Shown: positions 34,440-46,990, numbered from the stretch's first letter. The stretch: DNA of 64,000 nucleotides from Ceratotherium simum simum (GCF_000283155.1 NW_004454156.1:40007294-40071293), one strand, 5' to 3'. Numbers and translations: made by a program. The notes: generated by a model not told the origin, from the letters alone.

Positions 34440-35420
34440 AGCTTAGTAAACACTTGAGTGCCTGCTCTATTCCAGGCACTGTGTTGGGCATTTGAAGCAC
34501 AAAGATAAGTTAGAAAGTCCCTGCCTTGAAAAATGTCTGGTGGCAGAGCCAGAAACATGTAATTGCAAATATAATAAAAAAAAAACTAAAGTTATGCCAG
34601 GGTACGAGGATAGCACGGTGTTCAGTATTTCTCGTATGAGGTAGAAATTGGCAGGAGAATTTGGAAAGGTGCAGGGGCCAGGTAATAGAGGGCTCTACAT
34701 GTACCGTCCTAAGTAACTTAGAGTATGCCAAGGCATGTAGCATGGTCAGACTTGGAGTCTGTATGAGTCATTGGCTAAAGAGTAGAGAATAGATTTAAGG
34801 AGGGGAGCAAAGATTGGAATCAGAAGCATAGAGCTTAAATTAATGTATAATAGGGACAGAAGGCACAAATTTGGGAAGTATTTCGGAGGTAAAATTACAG
34901 ATTGGTTGGAATGAGAACAAGAAATTTAGTATGACTTCTGGTTTTTTGTTTTGTAATTGAATGGATGACAATACCATTGATTGTAATCAAAATTATAAGA
35001 AGGGGTAACGGTATGCAGGGGGGGAGGGATGATTTCAATTTGAAACTCAGGAAAATGCCTGGAGATAGAGATTTGGGCATGATGGGCGTCCAGTGATTTT
35101 GCGTTGAACAATGCAATCAGCATAATGATTCCATATTAAATCACCCAAGACGGGGGAAAAAGAGCATTGGACCAAGGGTGGAATCTTGGGGAATAATCAT
35201 TTAAGGGGTGATAGGGTCACAGAAGTAAGGAAACCAAGAGCACAGTGGCATGAAAGTCTAGGGTTTTTTGTAACAGCAGTGGTTTGTTACTGTTCACTGA
35301 GAGCCGTGTGGGTACTACTGTTACCCCCATTTCACACATGGGGAGGAGAATGGAACCTAGGATGCTTGCGTAGACTGCCAACATCCCTGTAGCTAGTAGG
35401 CTGGAATCAAAACTAGGTCA
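34440..35420. repeat. Old interspersed repeats, including a reversed MIR piece
   Basis: 34440-34560 carries 'ctattccaggcactgtgttg'. 34640-35100 resembles the unassigned old repeat seen near 20000. 35270-35420 ends with a reversed MIR ('cccccatttcacacatgggg', 'tctggctccagagctcag'). Confidence 0.45.
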
Positions 35421-36399
35421 TCTGGCTCCAGAGCTCAGTAACCAGCAATTCCAGATGCTACAGAGACTCGACAAACCAGGGCTTCAAAATACCCATTACG
35501 TCTTGTGACCTTTTCAGGAGCACTTGCAGAATAAATACTGAAGCCAGTTTTCTGGAGTTTGAGGAAAGAAGGAGGCAAGAGAAAGAAGTTTTGACTAGTT
35601 CCAGAAGCTTCACTGAGAAAGGAAGGACAGAGTAAAATAACTATAAAACTCCATGGGGATAAGTATTATACTCTGAAAGGTTACAAAAAGCCAAGGAAAT
35701 TTTCAAGAAAATGGAGTAATTGAACATCTTTAAGAACCCAAAAGTGTCAGCTGCAGAATTCTTTAGGAATTCAAAGCGAACCTATTATTTTTTGTGCGGC
35801 ATTTATGAGATGGTTGAGATAAGTCAGGTTTTCTTGGGGAAAGGTATGAAAGTACCATCAAGTGGTCAGAGCAGGTGGGTTTACTCCCAGTTACACATAG
35901 CTTCCAGCATTTACCAAGGCCTTAGCCAACACCATCTCTAATGTCTCCTGAGGCTTACCTGCTTCAGAATCCTTTCTCTCGCAATAGGAACTAGTTCACA
36001 TGGCATAGCAGACGACCAATCACAAGTCAACTACACTAATGTGAAACTGCAGAGAAACCTGTTTCATTCTAACTAATCCTCACTTAACAGAACTGAAAAT
36101 TCGAATGAAACAAGCAGAAAGTAAATCCCAACCTAACGGGATGAGCGAGGACTACTGTCATCTTATTTGCAATGATGATGAAATATAATAGTTTTAAATC
36201 TTGCGGTGCTGCTCTCTGTTCAGTTAACTTCTTATCCAGTTATTTATATGCTTACTATGGAAAAACAAAAGAATGGAAAGCATGATCCCCCTAGAGGCAC
36301 TCACTCTGTAACAAACTAGGGCAATGAAATGTGTACCCACATTAAAATTTGAAAGCACTTTTGGTGGATGAAACAAATACTTGCCTAATGATTCATTTA
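35421..36399. other. Intergenic, nothing recognised
   Basis: No gene, SINE or clear repeat by eye. Confidence 0.4.
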
Positions 36400-36545
36400 G
36401 AACACCAGAAAGCAGGCAATCTGGATTCAGAATTCTGGTGCACTGGCCGTGTGACTTTGAGCAAATTGTTTAACTTAGCTAAACCATAATCGTGTCTTCC
36501 TGTTCACGTTTGGAACAAGTGTTACAAAGAAGTGCATAGCACTCA
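36400..36545 (+). repeat. MIR SINE fragment
   Basis: 'gcaatctggattcagaattc' and 'ggccgtgtgactttgagcaa' with 'ttgtttaacttagctaaacc' match the MIR core in sense orientation. Confidence 0.65.
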
Positions 36546-37989
36546 GTTCCCCTTCCTACAACTTCAAAACAGCCTAGAATATCCTGATCGCCCACACGTA
36601 CAGAGCCTGTGATGGGCAATCTGCTATGCATCCTTCAGCTTTTTAATTCTAGTTTTTTCCTAACATGAGAATCTTTTCCATCGTGTTTACTGTGTGACTG
36701 CGTAGAACAGAGCAGCTTTGCAGGAACATTGTCAAGGACAACAGAGGGAGTGAGTGGGAGATTAGGAGACTCATTGCTCGTTGGCTCATGTCACAGAATT
36801 CTCTTTATATCTCTTTCAAACATTCCCCCAAAAACAAAGTAAAATAAGGTGGGATGATGCCTGTGATTTAGCATAGTGTTTTCCGAAGTGGAATAATCAA
36901 TAATACACAAAGTCATTCCAAGGGATATGCTGTTTGAATGGATTGCTTTAAGCAAGGGAATCAATTTCCAATCCACATCTACCACAAGTACTCTCCCAAA
37001 ACTAGCTGAGAAAATAACTTTTCCCACTTTATAAAAAACCAAACCCAAAATGCATCCCACATCTTCCTATTGTGAATTGCCCCAGACTGGAAAATCCTCT
37101 GACTGCCAGAGACAATTCAAAATACTGGTTCAAGGAAGTCTCCTTTAACATCTCTTCAAAGCGTTCTAGCCCTTTAAATCCCTTTATACTTATTTCCTTA
37201 AGGATCAAATTGGCCTGTCTAAGGATATTCTGAGTTCAGAGCCACCAAAAGAGTATTGGTTAGTTATATGGCGTTGTTTTTTTTTTTAAATATAACTAGA
37301 TTATTTTACAAAAACCAAATCTGTTAACATGCATTGGAGAAAACTCATAAAATGTTAAATGACTTCTTTCAGATTCAGGGGTCTTTATTCAACACCATAG
37401 TTAAAACCTATTTTATCAAATCGTATCAAGAGATATTTATTCAAATCACAGTCAATACTCATTTCATTTTATAGCAAACAATCAGCTGATTTAAGTTTAT
37501 GGTAAAACATTTTATATATAAGTTTAAAAATGTGCAGGTGAGAAGGAAGGCTTGAAGAGTACTAATTGGTAAAAGTCTCCATGTGTGTCTGAGGAATACT
37601 TCATTACTAATGCATTGTCCTAAGCCAGAGAGATCTCTCTCTGTATATTGGGCAGACATGAGCCCCTTTTTGAGAATACAATCTCTGCTATATTTGGAAT
37701 GTATAGAATACCACCTTTGAAGTTGTTTTAGCCATAGGAAAAATAAGAGTGATGGTGTGAGGTACTGGAAAGAGGACTACATTAGGAGTTCAAAAAAATT
37801 GGTTCTTGTCTCAGTTCTGCTTATAACTAATTCTCTGATTTTTCTATTTTATTAAGTGATTATTAAAAGCTTGACTATGCATTCTTCTGCAGACATTCCT
37901 TAGAGAGGAATTTGCTGCAAGGGAGCGTTTGTCACCCTCGTTCACCCTGCCTCAATTTGTTCCTCTGTGACACAGACCCTAAGGAATAT
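36546..37989. other. Intergenic, nothing recognised
   Basis: AT-rich; no coding support and no named repeat. T/A runs at 37277-37290. Confidence 0.4.
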
Positions 37990-38138
37990 TCATGCCATTT
38001 TATTATTATTATTTAATTTTTGAATAGGTAATACACGGCTTAAAATTCAAAATGTAGAAAAAAGTTATTCAATGAAGTCTCCTCACTTTTGCCCCTCAGC
38101 GACACAGTTTCCCTCCATGGACATCTAATTTGTTAGGG

Positions 38139-38139
<1 letters not shown>

Positions 38140-38176
<37 letters not shown>
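38140..38176 (+). repeat. (GT)18 microsatellite
   Basis: Uninterrupted GT dinucleotides, 36-37 bases. Likely polymorphic. Confidence 0.97.
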
Positions 38177-38177
<1 letters not shown>

Positions 38178-38519
38178 ATCTTTCAGAGCTGTTTTAAACA
38201 TGTAAAGAGGACAAATATATCCATTCTTTCCCCGCACTTGTACACAAATGACAGCATGCAATACATGCTGTTTTTCATCATGATTTTTATTTAAAATTTA
38301 TTTTGGAGACCTTTCCATATCAATTCATAAAGAGTTTCTTCCTTATTTTTTTTTAACATCTGAATGATATTACATTGTATGGATGTAGTAATTTATTTAA
38401 CCAGGGCTTTACTAATAGATACTGGATTAATTCCAGTTGTTTCCTATCCCAAACAATACTGTTGTGAAAAACCGTGTTTGCTTTGTATTTCTCTTATGTC
38501 CAAGGACGTCTTGAGACGT

Positions 38520-38770
38520 CACAAGTAAGAGCCTGACTTCTGGAGACATACTGCTGGAGTCTGAAGCCTGGCTCCACCGCTTCCTAGCTGTGTGTCCTTG
38601 GGCCTGTTACTTAACTTCTCTGTGCCTCAAGTTTCTCATCAGTGGGAATTCACATTAGCAGGGAGATTCACTGAACGGCGCCATCTAAACTACTTGGAAC
38701 AGTGCTTGACATACAGTAAATGCTGTAAGTATTAGTTGCTGCTACTGCTCCTATTGTTATCATCGTCATC
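38520..38770 (+). repeat. MIR SINE
   Basis: 'gcctggctccaccgcttcct', 'agctgtgtgtccttgggcct', 'ttacttaacttctctgtgcc' and 'ggaacagtgcttgacataca' follow MIR in sense. Confidence 0.9.
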
Positions 38771-40254
38771 CTTATCTTTAGAATAAATTCCCAGATGTGG
38801 AATTCCTAGGTCAAAAAAATACTTTTCTAATTTTGATGGATATTGCCAAAATGGTCTGCATCGAGGTTCCAGATTTACATTCCGAACAATGATGTGTGAA
38901 TAGAATGTCTATTTCCCCACACTCCATGTGCCAAGAAAGTATTTAAAATTTTTGAGTCTGATGAATGAAAACTGTTATCACAATGTAGTTTTAAGTTACA
39001 TTTCTTTTTAGTGAAGAGGATGGCATGCTTTCATGAGTCCTTTGGATTTCTTTTGGTGTGAATTATCTGTTCAATTCTTTTGTTCATTTTATTTGAAACC
39101 AGGATGTTGAATTTGTCTTATGAATTTGTAGCTCTTTTTATATAGTATTAGCTCTGTCTTAGTGTTATGACTTGCGCATATTCTAAAATGTTTTTTATTT
39201 GTGTCTGGATTTAGCTTTTGGTGAGATGAGCCTCTCAGACTTTTTATTTATTTTTACATAGCTCATTTTATTAATCTTCTCTTTTATTGCTTCTGGATAC
39301 TGTGTCAAACTTAGAAGACATTCTTTATCCAAAATAATAATTTAAAATAATTATTCCATAGTTTATAATATGGTTTGATTTTTTTCATTTAAATCTTGCG
39401 TTCATTTGGAAATTATCATGATGAAAGTTTTGAGCTATAAATCCAAATTTATTTTAAGATTGCTACCCAGTTATCTCAAATTATTTTACTGAATAATATT
39501 TTTTGGAATAATATGAGATGCCCACTTTATCATATACTTAATTGCCATATTGCTTCTTCTATTTCTGGACTTACTATTTTATTTCTATCGATTTGTACCT
39601 TTGTAATAGACTGTTTCACTGTATGTTTTATTATCTGATGGGGCTAATTAGTACTCATTCATTACTCTTTTTCAGATATTTCCTAGCTATTCATGTTTAT
39701 TTTCCCACCTATGAACTTTAAAATCAATTTGTTAATGCAAAAAAAAAATAAAAAATTCCTCTTAGTGTTTTTTGGGGATTGCAGTAGGAAATTCAGAGGT
39801 TAACTTGAAGAAGACTCAAATCTTCATGATATGTTCTTCCTACCCAAGAACTTAGTGCCTTTCCGTTCATTTCAATCTCGTTTTGTGTCTCTCAGAAGCG
39901 TTTTAAAGTTTATCTTGCTTGTTTCCTATTAAGTTTATTCCTTGATATCTTAACTGTTTTTGTCACTCATAAATGAGGTATTTTATTTTATATCTTCTGA
40001 TTGCTGTCTGTATTTATGAAAACTATTTCTATTAATTTAATGCTCAACTACCTCACTGATTTTTTTTGTTTGTAGTAAGTTTTCAGTTGATTCTCTTGGG
40101 TTTCTAAATATAAAGTCATGTTATATTAATTATTTTGCCTACGTTTAAATATTTATACCCTTATTTTCTTTTTCATCTGTTTATATTACCTGATACCTCA
40201 AAGGCAATGTTAGATAATAGTGATGATCAGCCTTCTTATCTTAGACAAGTCTTT

Positions 40255-40463
40255 TTTTTTTTTTAAAGATTTTATTTATTTATTTTTTCCCCCCAAAGCC
40301 CCAATATAGTTGTATGTCATAGCTGCACATCCTTCTAGTTGCTGTATGTGGGACGCGGCCTCAGCATGGCCAGAGAAGCGGTGCGTCGGGTGCGCGCCCA
40401 GATCCGGCCGGCCGCCAGCAGCGGACCGCGCGCACTTAACCGCTAAGCCACGGGGACGGCCCA
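40255..40463 (-). repeat. ERE-type SINE with target-site duplication
   Basis: Carries the agccccaatatagttgtatg tail variant. Flanked by agacaagtcttt on both sides. Inserted in the antisense L1. Confidence 0.95.
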
Positions 40464-41217
40464 AGACAAGTCTTTAGTAAAAATGCTTACAGTGTTTCCT
40501 CACTAAGTATCATGCTGGTTTGAGGGTTAAGAAAGAAAAATTTTAATCGCATTTAGAGGTTTTCATCTATTTTTATTTTTAAGAGTTTTTAAATCAAAAT
40601 GTGTGTTGAATTTTGTCAAATGTTTATTTAGCATTTATTAAGATGATCATATAATTTTACTCTTAAGATTTTATTAACATAATCACTTATATTCATCGGT
40701 AAATAAATATTGAACCATTCTTGAATTCCTAGCATGAACCTTGATATTTTTTACTATATTTCCGATTTGCCCTGATATTCATAAATGAGATTATTCCAGT
40801 TTTCATATTTGGGGCAATTCTTACTGGGTTTTGGTGTCAGTATTGTGTTTCCTTTATTTAAAAGATTTTAGAAGCTTTTTTCTTGTGTTTAGAACAATGT
40901 AAGTTACACTGAAATTGTACTTTAGAAGTCTGATGAAATTTTCTAGTAGAACCCTCTGAGTCTGACGATAATTTTGGGCAGTGGCTCTTCAACAACCCCA
41001 CTTTTTTATTCTCATGTCATTTTTTGCAGATTTTATTTTCCTAGAAAATTATCCATTTTAAGTAGATTTTCTTTTTTTTTTCTCATCTAGGTTGAGCAAA
41101 GTAGCCATTTATTTTTATTAATTCTTGTCTGTTAATGTATTCATATATTTATGACTTTAACTTTTCCTCTGAGTAGTGCTTATGCTGAATCCTATAGGTA
41201 GTATGTACAGTATTTTT

Positions 41218-41469
41218 TCTTTCTTTCTTTTTTTGTTTTGTGAGGAGATCAGCCCTGTGCTAACATCTGCCAAACCTCCTCTTTTTTTGCTGAGGAAGAC
41301 TGGCCCTGAGCTAACATCCGTGCCCATCTTCCTCCACTTTATATGGGACGCCGCCACAGCATGGCTTGCCAAGCGGTGCGTCGGTGCGCGCCCGGGATCC
41401 AAACCGGCGAACCCCGGGCCGCCACAGCGAAGCTCACGCACTTAACCGCTTGTGTCATCGGGCCGGCCC
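41218..41469 (-). repeat. ERE-type SINE with exact target-site duplication
   Basis: Head gggccggccc at right. tgtacagtattttt at 41204-41217 and 41470-41483 are identical. Confidence 0.96.
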
Positions 41470-41825
41470 TGTACAGTATTTTTATGATCATTTGTTATAC
41501 ATTCTTCAATTTCAATTTCCTCTCTGATTCAGGAGTTGTTGGAAAAATTTGCAGGAGGAGAGTTTAGTGTTTTTTTTGTTTTAATTTCTATATTTTGGGG
41601 ACTTCATTTTTCTGGTTTTGCCATTAAGTTCTAATTTTACAATATTATGATAAAGTTTTATCTATATTATTTCTAAATTTTTGAACTTTACTGATGTTTT
41701 CCTTGTGATCTAACATATGGTCAAGTTTTGTGAATGTTTCATTGAAGAGGATGGAGCAGGAAATGTATCTCTGTTTTCAGAGGACAGAGTTCAATATGTA
41801 ACTGTATCAATTTTTAACATCAAGG

Positions 41826-42065
41826 TTTAGAGTACAGACTCTGGAACCAGACTGACAGAATCCAAGTCCCAGATTCACTACTGTGATCTTATGAAAATTA
41901 CTTAATTTCTCCGTGCCTCAGTTTCCTCATCTGTAAAATGACTGTAATGATAACATTTGCCTCTTAGGGTTGTTGCGAGGATTAAATGGGTTAATATGGG
42001 CAAAACATTTAGAACAGTGTCTGGAATGAAATGAGTACCTTATACATATTAGCTGTTATAATTAC
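41826..42065 (+). repeat. MIR SINE, well preserved
   Basis: 'agtacagactctggaaccag', 'ctccgtgcctcagtttcctc', 'atctgtaaaatgactgtaat' and 'gttgcgaggattaaatgggt' cover almost the full MIR. Confidence 0.93.
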
Positions 42066-42104
42066 TTAGATCTACCTTGTTAATTTTTTAGTTCTTCTAG
42101 AGCA

Positions 42105-42425
42105 GCACTGTCCAAATGAAATATAAACAAGTCACATATGCAATTTTAAATTTTATAGTAGCCATGTTAAGAAAGCAGGGAAAAAAGGTAAAATTATTTT
42201 TAATAATATATATTTTTAATCCATTATATCAAAATGTCATCATTGCAATATGTAATCAATATACAGAATTTATTAGTGATGTATTTTACCTTCTTTGTTT
42301 TGTAGTGTCTTTCAAATCTGGCATGTTTTGTACTCACAGCATACTTCAGTTTGGACTAGCCACATTTCAGGTGTTAAATAGCCACATATGACTAGTGGCT
42401 ACTGTACTGGGTGACACAAATCTAG
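42105..42425 (+). mobile_element. hAT-type nonautonomous DNA transposon (MER33/MER58-like)
   Basis: Starts gagcagcactgtccaaatga, has 'agccacatatgactagtggctac' near the end and finishes with a degraded inverted copy of the start. The exact MER family is my guess. Confidence 0.65.
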
Positions 42426-43189
42426 CAACTTATTTTTTGTGTACTTGGTATATCATGAGCTGAGTAAGGTGAAAATAAATGTCTGATATAATTAATATAT
42501 TTCTGTGTATTTCTCCTTGAATCTCCTCTACATTTTGTTCTATAAATGCTGTTGCTCTGTAATTTGGTGCAAAAATATTTGTAATTATTATATTTTCATT
42601 GGGAACCACATCTTTGAGCATTAAAAGGGGCTATCTTTATCTCTTTTTGTACCTTTTGCCTTGAATTTAATTTTGTATGATAGTATATTTATGACCAATG
42701 TTTTCTCTTTCTTTGCATTTGCCTGGTATATCTTTGCCCATTTTTAAATTTTTCAACCGTCTGAATCACTTATGATAAGTCTCTTGTACACATTATAGAA
42801 TTGGATTTTTCTTTGTTATCAATCTGAGAATCTTTTTTCTTTTAATAGTTGAGTTTAGCCCATTTATATTTATATGACGGATATGTTTGAACTTAGTTCT
42901 GCCTTATTATTTTAGTTTCTGTTTTTATAACTTTTAAAAGTCATATAGGGTCTCTGCTTTGGCTTTCATATTTATTCTGATATTTAGAAAGATTTAGAGT
43001 TTTGTTCCAATGTTTACTTCTATAACTACATAGAATTGCTTTCACCTTATATTTCTTTAGAAAGAATTACTAAGAAAAGTGATCCAAAACCTGGAGATAA
43101 GACAAAAGATGGCTGCATGTCCTTTGACGGGGGTCCTTCTAAAGCAATGTCTAATGAGACTGCCTAAGGGTCATCTGACTTTCTAGAGT

Positions 43190-43645
43190 AGTGATTCTCA
43201 AGTGCAGTACTCAACAAGCAGCATCAGCACCAGCATCACCCGGGGACTTGTTAGAAATGCAAGTTCCAGGGCTGGCCCCATGGCATAGCTGTTAAGTGCA
43301 CGTGCTCCACCGCTGTGTCCCAGGTTCGAATCCTGGGCGCGCACTGACGCACCGCTTGTCAGGCCGTGCTGTGGCGGTGTCCCACATAAAGTGGAAGAAG
43401 GTGGGCAGAGATGTTAGCTCAGGGCCAGTCTTCCTCAGCAAAAAAGAGGAGGATTGGCATGGATGTTAGCTTAGGGCTGATCTTCCTCACACACACACAC
43501 ACAAAAATAAAATAAAATAAAAATGCAAAAAAAAAAAAAAAAAGAAATGCAGGTTCTCAGCCCCCACCCCAGACCAACAAAATCAGAAACTCCATGGATG
43601 GCACCCAGCAATCTGTGTTTGAACAAGTCATTCAGATGATTCTGA
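43190..43645 (+). mobile_element. MER5A transposon split by an ERE
   Basis: Left part gtagtgattctcaagtgcag ... cccggggacttgttagaaat; right part gttctcagcccccaccccag ... gattctgatgcatg. An ERE occupies 43267-43542. Confidence 0.85.
43267..43542 (+). repeat. ERE-type SINE inserted in MER5A
   Basis: Starts agggctggccccatggcata; box B ggttcgaatcctggg is close to a tRNA box B. Target-site duplications agaaatgcaagttc (43253-43266) and agaaatgcaggttc (43543-43556). Confidence 0.96.
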
Positions 43646-43649
43646 TGCA

Positions 43650-43880
43650 TGGGCAGTGGTTCTTGGCTAGTGGCAATTTTGCCTCATGGAGGACATTTAC
43701 AAATATCTAGAGATATTTTTGGTTGTCACAGCTTAAATGGGGAGAGGGAATGCTACTGGCATCTAGTGGGCAGAGGCCAGGGATACTGTTAAATACCCTA
43801 TAATGAAAAAGACAGCCCCCACCCCATCCCAACAAAAAATTATCTGGACCCAAACATCAACAGCGCAGAGGTTAAAAAAG
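43650..43880 (+). mobile_element. MER20 hAT-Charlie transposon
   Basis: 'gcagtggttcttggctagtg', 'atatttttggttgtcacagc', 'actggcatctagtgggcaga' and 'caacaaaaaattatctggac' follow MER20. It abuts the MER5A on its left. Confidence 0.9.
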
Positions 43881-44034
43881 CTCTCCTCTAGGGGAATATA
43901 ACTTTGTTTGACATACTATTTATTATGGATTAGAGCCCGTATGCTAACTTGAAGAAAACTCAGTAAGATGCGAATAATTTTTATCTAGTAGAGATGCAAA
44001 TTATATCTGTTCAGTAGAGAAGATAACCCAAAAG

Positions 44035-44175
44035 TTATGGTTTAATCGCCCAGTAGGATATTGTATTAGTTATCTACTGTGTAATGAAATACCCTAAAAC
44101 TTAGTAGCTTAAAACAACAATAAGCATTTATTATTGTCATGGTTTCTGTGGATCAGGAATTCATTAAGAGGCTTT
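44035..44175. repeat. Ancient repeat fragment, family uncertain
   Basis: 'attgtattagttatctactg', 'acttagtagcttaaaacaac' and 'agcatttattattgtcatgg' recall a widespread old mammalian repeat; too short to assign. Confidence 0.5.
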
Positions 44176-44994
44176 AATTCTTGGAGAAATTCTTAGAGAA
44201 ACAATTTTCATATGCTCTGTAACAGTGTTGTTCATTTGGTTGGGTTTCTTTTTCCTTCGGGTAAGAGGTCTTGTGACGTTTGTTTAACTGTCCTTTTTTT
44301 TCCTCTAGTATGCCCTGGGTTTTTGTTTTGTCTTAATTCTGTTTTAATTTTGAGCTTCATCCAAAATTGGTGGTAAGTTCATGTAGGGAAGGAGGCAGGA
44401 TAGTGTCCAGGCCAGGTGAAATTAGTTTTATATCCTACATTTTGCATGTGAATTCAGTTTGCCTTTACATTCTGGCAGGATTGGCAACTGTGGGATTTTT
44501 TTTTTTTGTCACAAAGCCTCTCTAGCACTCTGCTATCCTAGAGACAGATCCCTTCTTGCAAATATTCCACATCTGTGTGCTCTGCCTCTTCTGCTTCTCA
44601 GAACCAAACCAGGTCCAGGAAGAGCCTGTCACCAGCTGGTATATCTGTTCCTTCTGTTGTAAACAAGAGATTGAGTATGTGGACATCAGAATGTGCCCCT
44701 TTGCTCTGAGAAGGATATTTGTTGCTGCTTGTTTTTTGTTTATTTGTTTATACTGCAGCCATTGAATCCCTGTCTACTGTAGCAGCTTCTCTCCATGTCC
44801 TCCTACAATCCTCTCTGATCAATCTTTAATGCTTTTGGCTACCTTTCCTCTGTTGGACCTAGGATTTCAGATCTCCCCTAGTTTCTCTGCAAATGAAACT
44901 TGTTTTTTGTTTTTATTCTCATTGTTGTTTTTTAAATGATTTCCAGTAAGAGAGGTAATGATTTCTTTTTCCCTCAACTTTTTTTCTTCACTAC
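44176..44994. other. Intergenic, no gene recognised
   Basis: C/T-rich patches and T runs. Overlapping short ORFs around 44459-44765 have no family resemblance and no splice context. Confidence 0.4.
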
Positions 44995-45256
44995 AAACCT
45001 TCAGAAAAGTTTAAAAAATAGTGCAACGAATATCCATGTACTCTTCACTTAGATTCAACAATTGTTAACATGTTGCCGTATTTGCTTTATTTCTCTACAT
45101 AATGACTTTTTTCTTGTACTGAATCATTTGAAGGAAGTAAATTTCAGATGTTGATACTTCATCCCTAACTACTTCAGCAGGCATCTCCTAAAAATAGACA
45201 TCCTCCTACATAACCATAAAATCATTGTCACACTAGCACTTCATAAACATTCACTC

Positions 45257-45263
45257 AACACAT

Positions 45264-45318
<55 letters not shown>

Positions 45319-45321
45319 TTT
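45257..45321 (+). repeat. (TTTA)n microsatellite at the ERE tail
   Basis: About sixteen uninterrupted TTTA units, derived from the A-rich tail of the adjoining antisense SINE. Likely polymorphic. Confidence 0.95.
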
Positions 45322-45545
45322 TTGGGGAGGAAGAGCAGCCCTGAGCTAACATCCATGCCAATCCTCCTCTTTTTTGCTGAGGAAGACTGGCCCTGGGCTA
45401 ATATCCGTGCCCATCGTCCTCTACTTTATGTGGGACGCCCGCACAGCATGGCCTGACAAGCAGTGCATCGGTGCTCGCCCAGGATCCAAACCCGGGCCAC
45501 CAGCAGCGAGTGCGTGCACTTAACTGCTACGCCACGAGGCCGGCC
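45320..45545 (-). repeat. ERE-type SINE
   Basis: Head gaggccggcc at right; 'gagctaacatccatgccaat' and 'ggctaatatccgtgcccatc' tail modules; long (TTTA)n tail to the left. Flanking similarity acacattta versus acatcattta is weak. Confidence 0.93.
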
Positions 45546-45740
45546 GTACATCATTTAATATATAGTTTATATTTAAATTTCCCCAAATGCCCCCCCCAAA
45601 GAGTCTGCTTTATTTATTTTTTGATCCAGAATCCAATTAAGGCTTACATCTTTCCATTTGGTTGTTGTGTTCCATTAAATCTCTTTTGATCCAGAACTGC
45701 CCCTGCTCTCCTTTTTTTGTTTTTTATGACATTTCATTTT

Positions 45741-46467
45741 TGAAGTGTTCAGGCCAGCTGCCTTATAGAATGCCCCCACATGATGCTTTCCTTACACTAT
45801 TGTGTATAAACTGCAAGTCACTTAGATTCTGAATGGATGTGAATTGCAATATACTTGCCATTGACATTTTTAAGAGAAAATAAAGTAAATATTTTTGCTT
45901 GAAGTCCAGTACTCTCCAGACTTCAGCAAGCAGTTTTTGGATGCAGCCTGGAGGAAGCTATTTCCTGATGAGCCTGAAATTCCAGGTAGTTTCCTATCAT
46001 TACCACCTTCAATAGTTGTAAAAGACATTCTGGTTGTCAAATATATGGCGTACTTTTTATTTTAAATGTTAATTTTTGTTTTTCTCTTGTCTTCCTGGAT
46101 AAACTAAATTCTTTCAAGAGCTAGCCTCTTAAGCAGACTTATACTTTCACCTATTTTTCTTTAAACTCATTTTGGTTTTTTACCCATTTGGTTTCTTAAT
46201 CTTGCCTACCTATTTTCAAACAGCGAGAATAGCCAGTGTTAGAAAACAGACCAGAGCTAACACACCACGCAGAGTGCCAGGAATCAGAAATACTCCTTTG
46301 AATGTTTTTCATTTAAACTTCTTTTTTTAAATAATTCTTTTTTTTGACACAAAATTTAGTTAAGTGTTGTGTTTAGAGTAACTACAAAGCCATGTAATAC
46401 ATAGAGTCTGGGCTCTTGAAGACAATTGTAGAGAAGAGCCCTGTTTAATTGCAAAATAAGATTAACT
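45741..46467. other. Intergenic with a short coding-like patch
   Basis: From 45889 a 48-codon open stretch includes KQFLDAAWRKLFPDEPEIPG, the flavour of a pogo/Tigger or other DNA-transposon transposase. There is no start, no partner exon and no flanking element, so it is probably a fossil. Confidence 0.3.
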
Positions 46468-46483
46468 TATGTATAAGGTTTTT

Positions 46484-46782
46484 TTTTTTTTCCTGTGAGG
46501 AGATCATCCCTGTGCTAACATCTGCCAAACCTCCTCTTTTTTTGCTGAGGAAGACTGGCCCTGGGCTAACATCCGTGCCCATCTTCCTCCACTTTATATG
46601 GGNNNNNNNNNNNNNNNNNNNNNNNNNNNNNNNNNNNNNNNNNNNNNNNNNNNNNNNNNNNNNNNNNNNNNNNNNNNNNNNNNNNNNNNNNNNNNNNNNN
46701 NNCCCGGGATCCGAACCGGTAAACCCCGGGCCGCCACAGCGGAGCGCGTGCACTTAACCGCTTGCGCCACCCGGCCGGCCCC
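46484..46782 (-). repeat. ERE-type SINE containing an assembly gap
   Basis: Head ccggccggcccc at right. Exact target-site duplications tatgtataaggttttt at 46468-46483 and 46783-46798. Confidence 0.95.
46603..46702. other. Assembly gap of 100 N
   Basis: Exactly 100 undetermined bases inside the ERE. The sequence on either side is the expected SINE, so little may be missing. Confidence 0.99.
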
Positions 46783-46799
46783 TATGTATAAGGTTTTTA

Positions 46800-46990
46800 C
46801 AAAATACCTTTACATATATCATTCAACTTGATCTTTACAACAACTCTATGAAGTAGTTGAGGAAGGTGGTGAAATCTCTCTTTTTCAAATAAGGAAATGG
46901 AGGCTCAAATAGATGTGACTTGCCCGGGATCTCATGACTATAACTGGCAGAGATGGGGTTTAAATCTGGTTGCAGATTGCATGCCAAAGG
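46800..46990 (-). repeat. MIR SINE, antisense
   Basis: 'caacaactctatgaagtagt', 'aataaggaaatggaggctca' and 'gatctcatgactataactgg' follow the MIR reverse pattern. Confidence 0.75.

Larger units (their letters stand above)
37990..43065 (-). mobile_element. Long antisense L1M LINE, broken by later insertions
   Basis: Left to right on + it reads as L1 reversed. The 3'-region comes first: cacattgtatgg-type sequence, 'ttatttaaccagggctttac' and 'ctatttccccacactccatg'. ORF2 antisense follows: 'cttttattgcttctggatac', 'tttcctagctattcatgttt', 'cttcctacccaagaacttag', 'cccttattttctttttcatc' and 'ccttgtgatctaacatatgg'. Interrupted by MIRs (38520-38770, 41826-42065), EREs (40255-40463, 41218-41469) and a hAT element (42105-42425). 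Reading frames are destroyed. Confidence 0.75.
44995..45740. repeat. Old L1 3'-region, split by an ERE
   Basis: 'atagtgcaacgaatatccat', 'ttcaacaattgttaacatgt' and 'tccaattaaggcttacatct' match the conserved tail region of old L1M elements. The ERE at 45320-45545 interrupts it. Confidence 0.6.

Noticed and set aside
42116..42391. A 91-codon + ORF
   Set aside because: It coincides with a nonautonomous hAT element that has no coding capacity.
46445..46757. ORFs on both strands across the second N gap
   Set aside because: SINE sequence plus undetermined codons; no protein.
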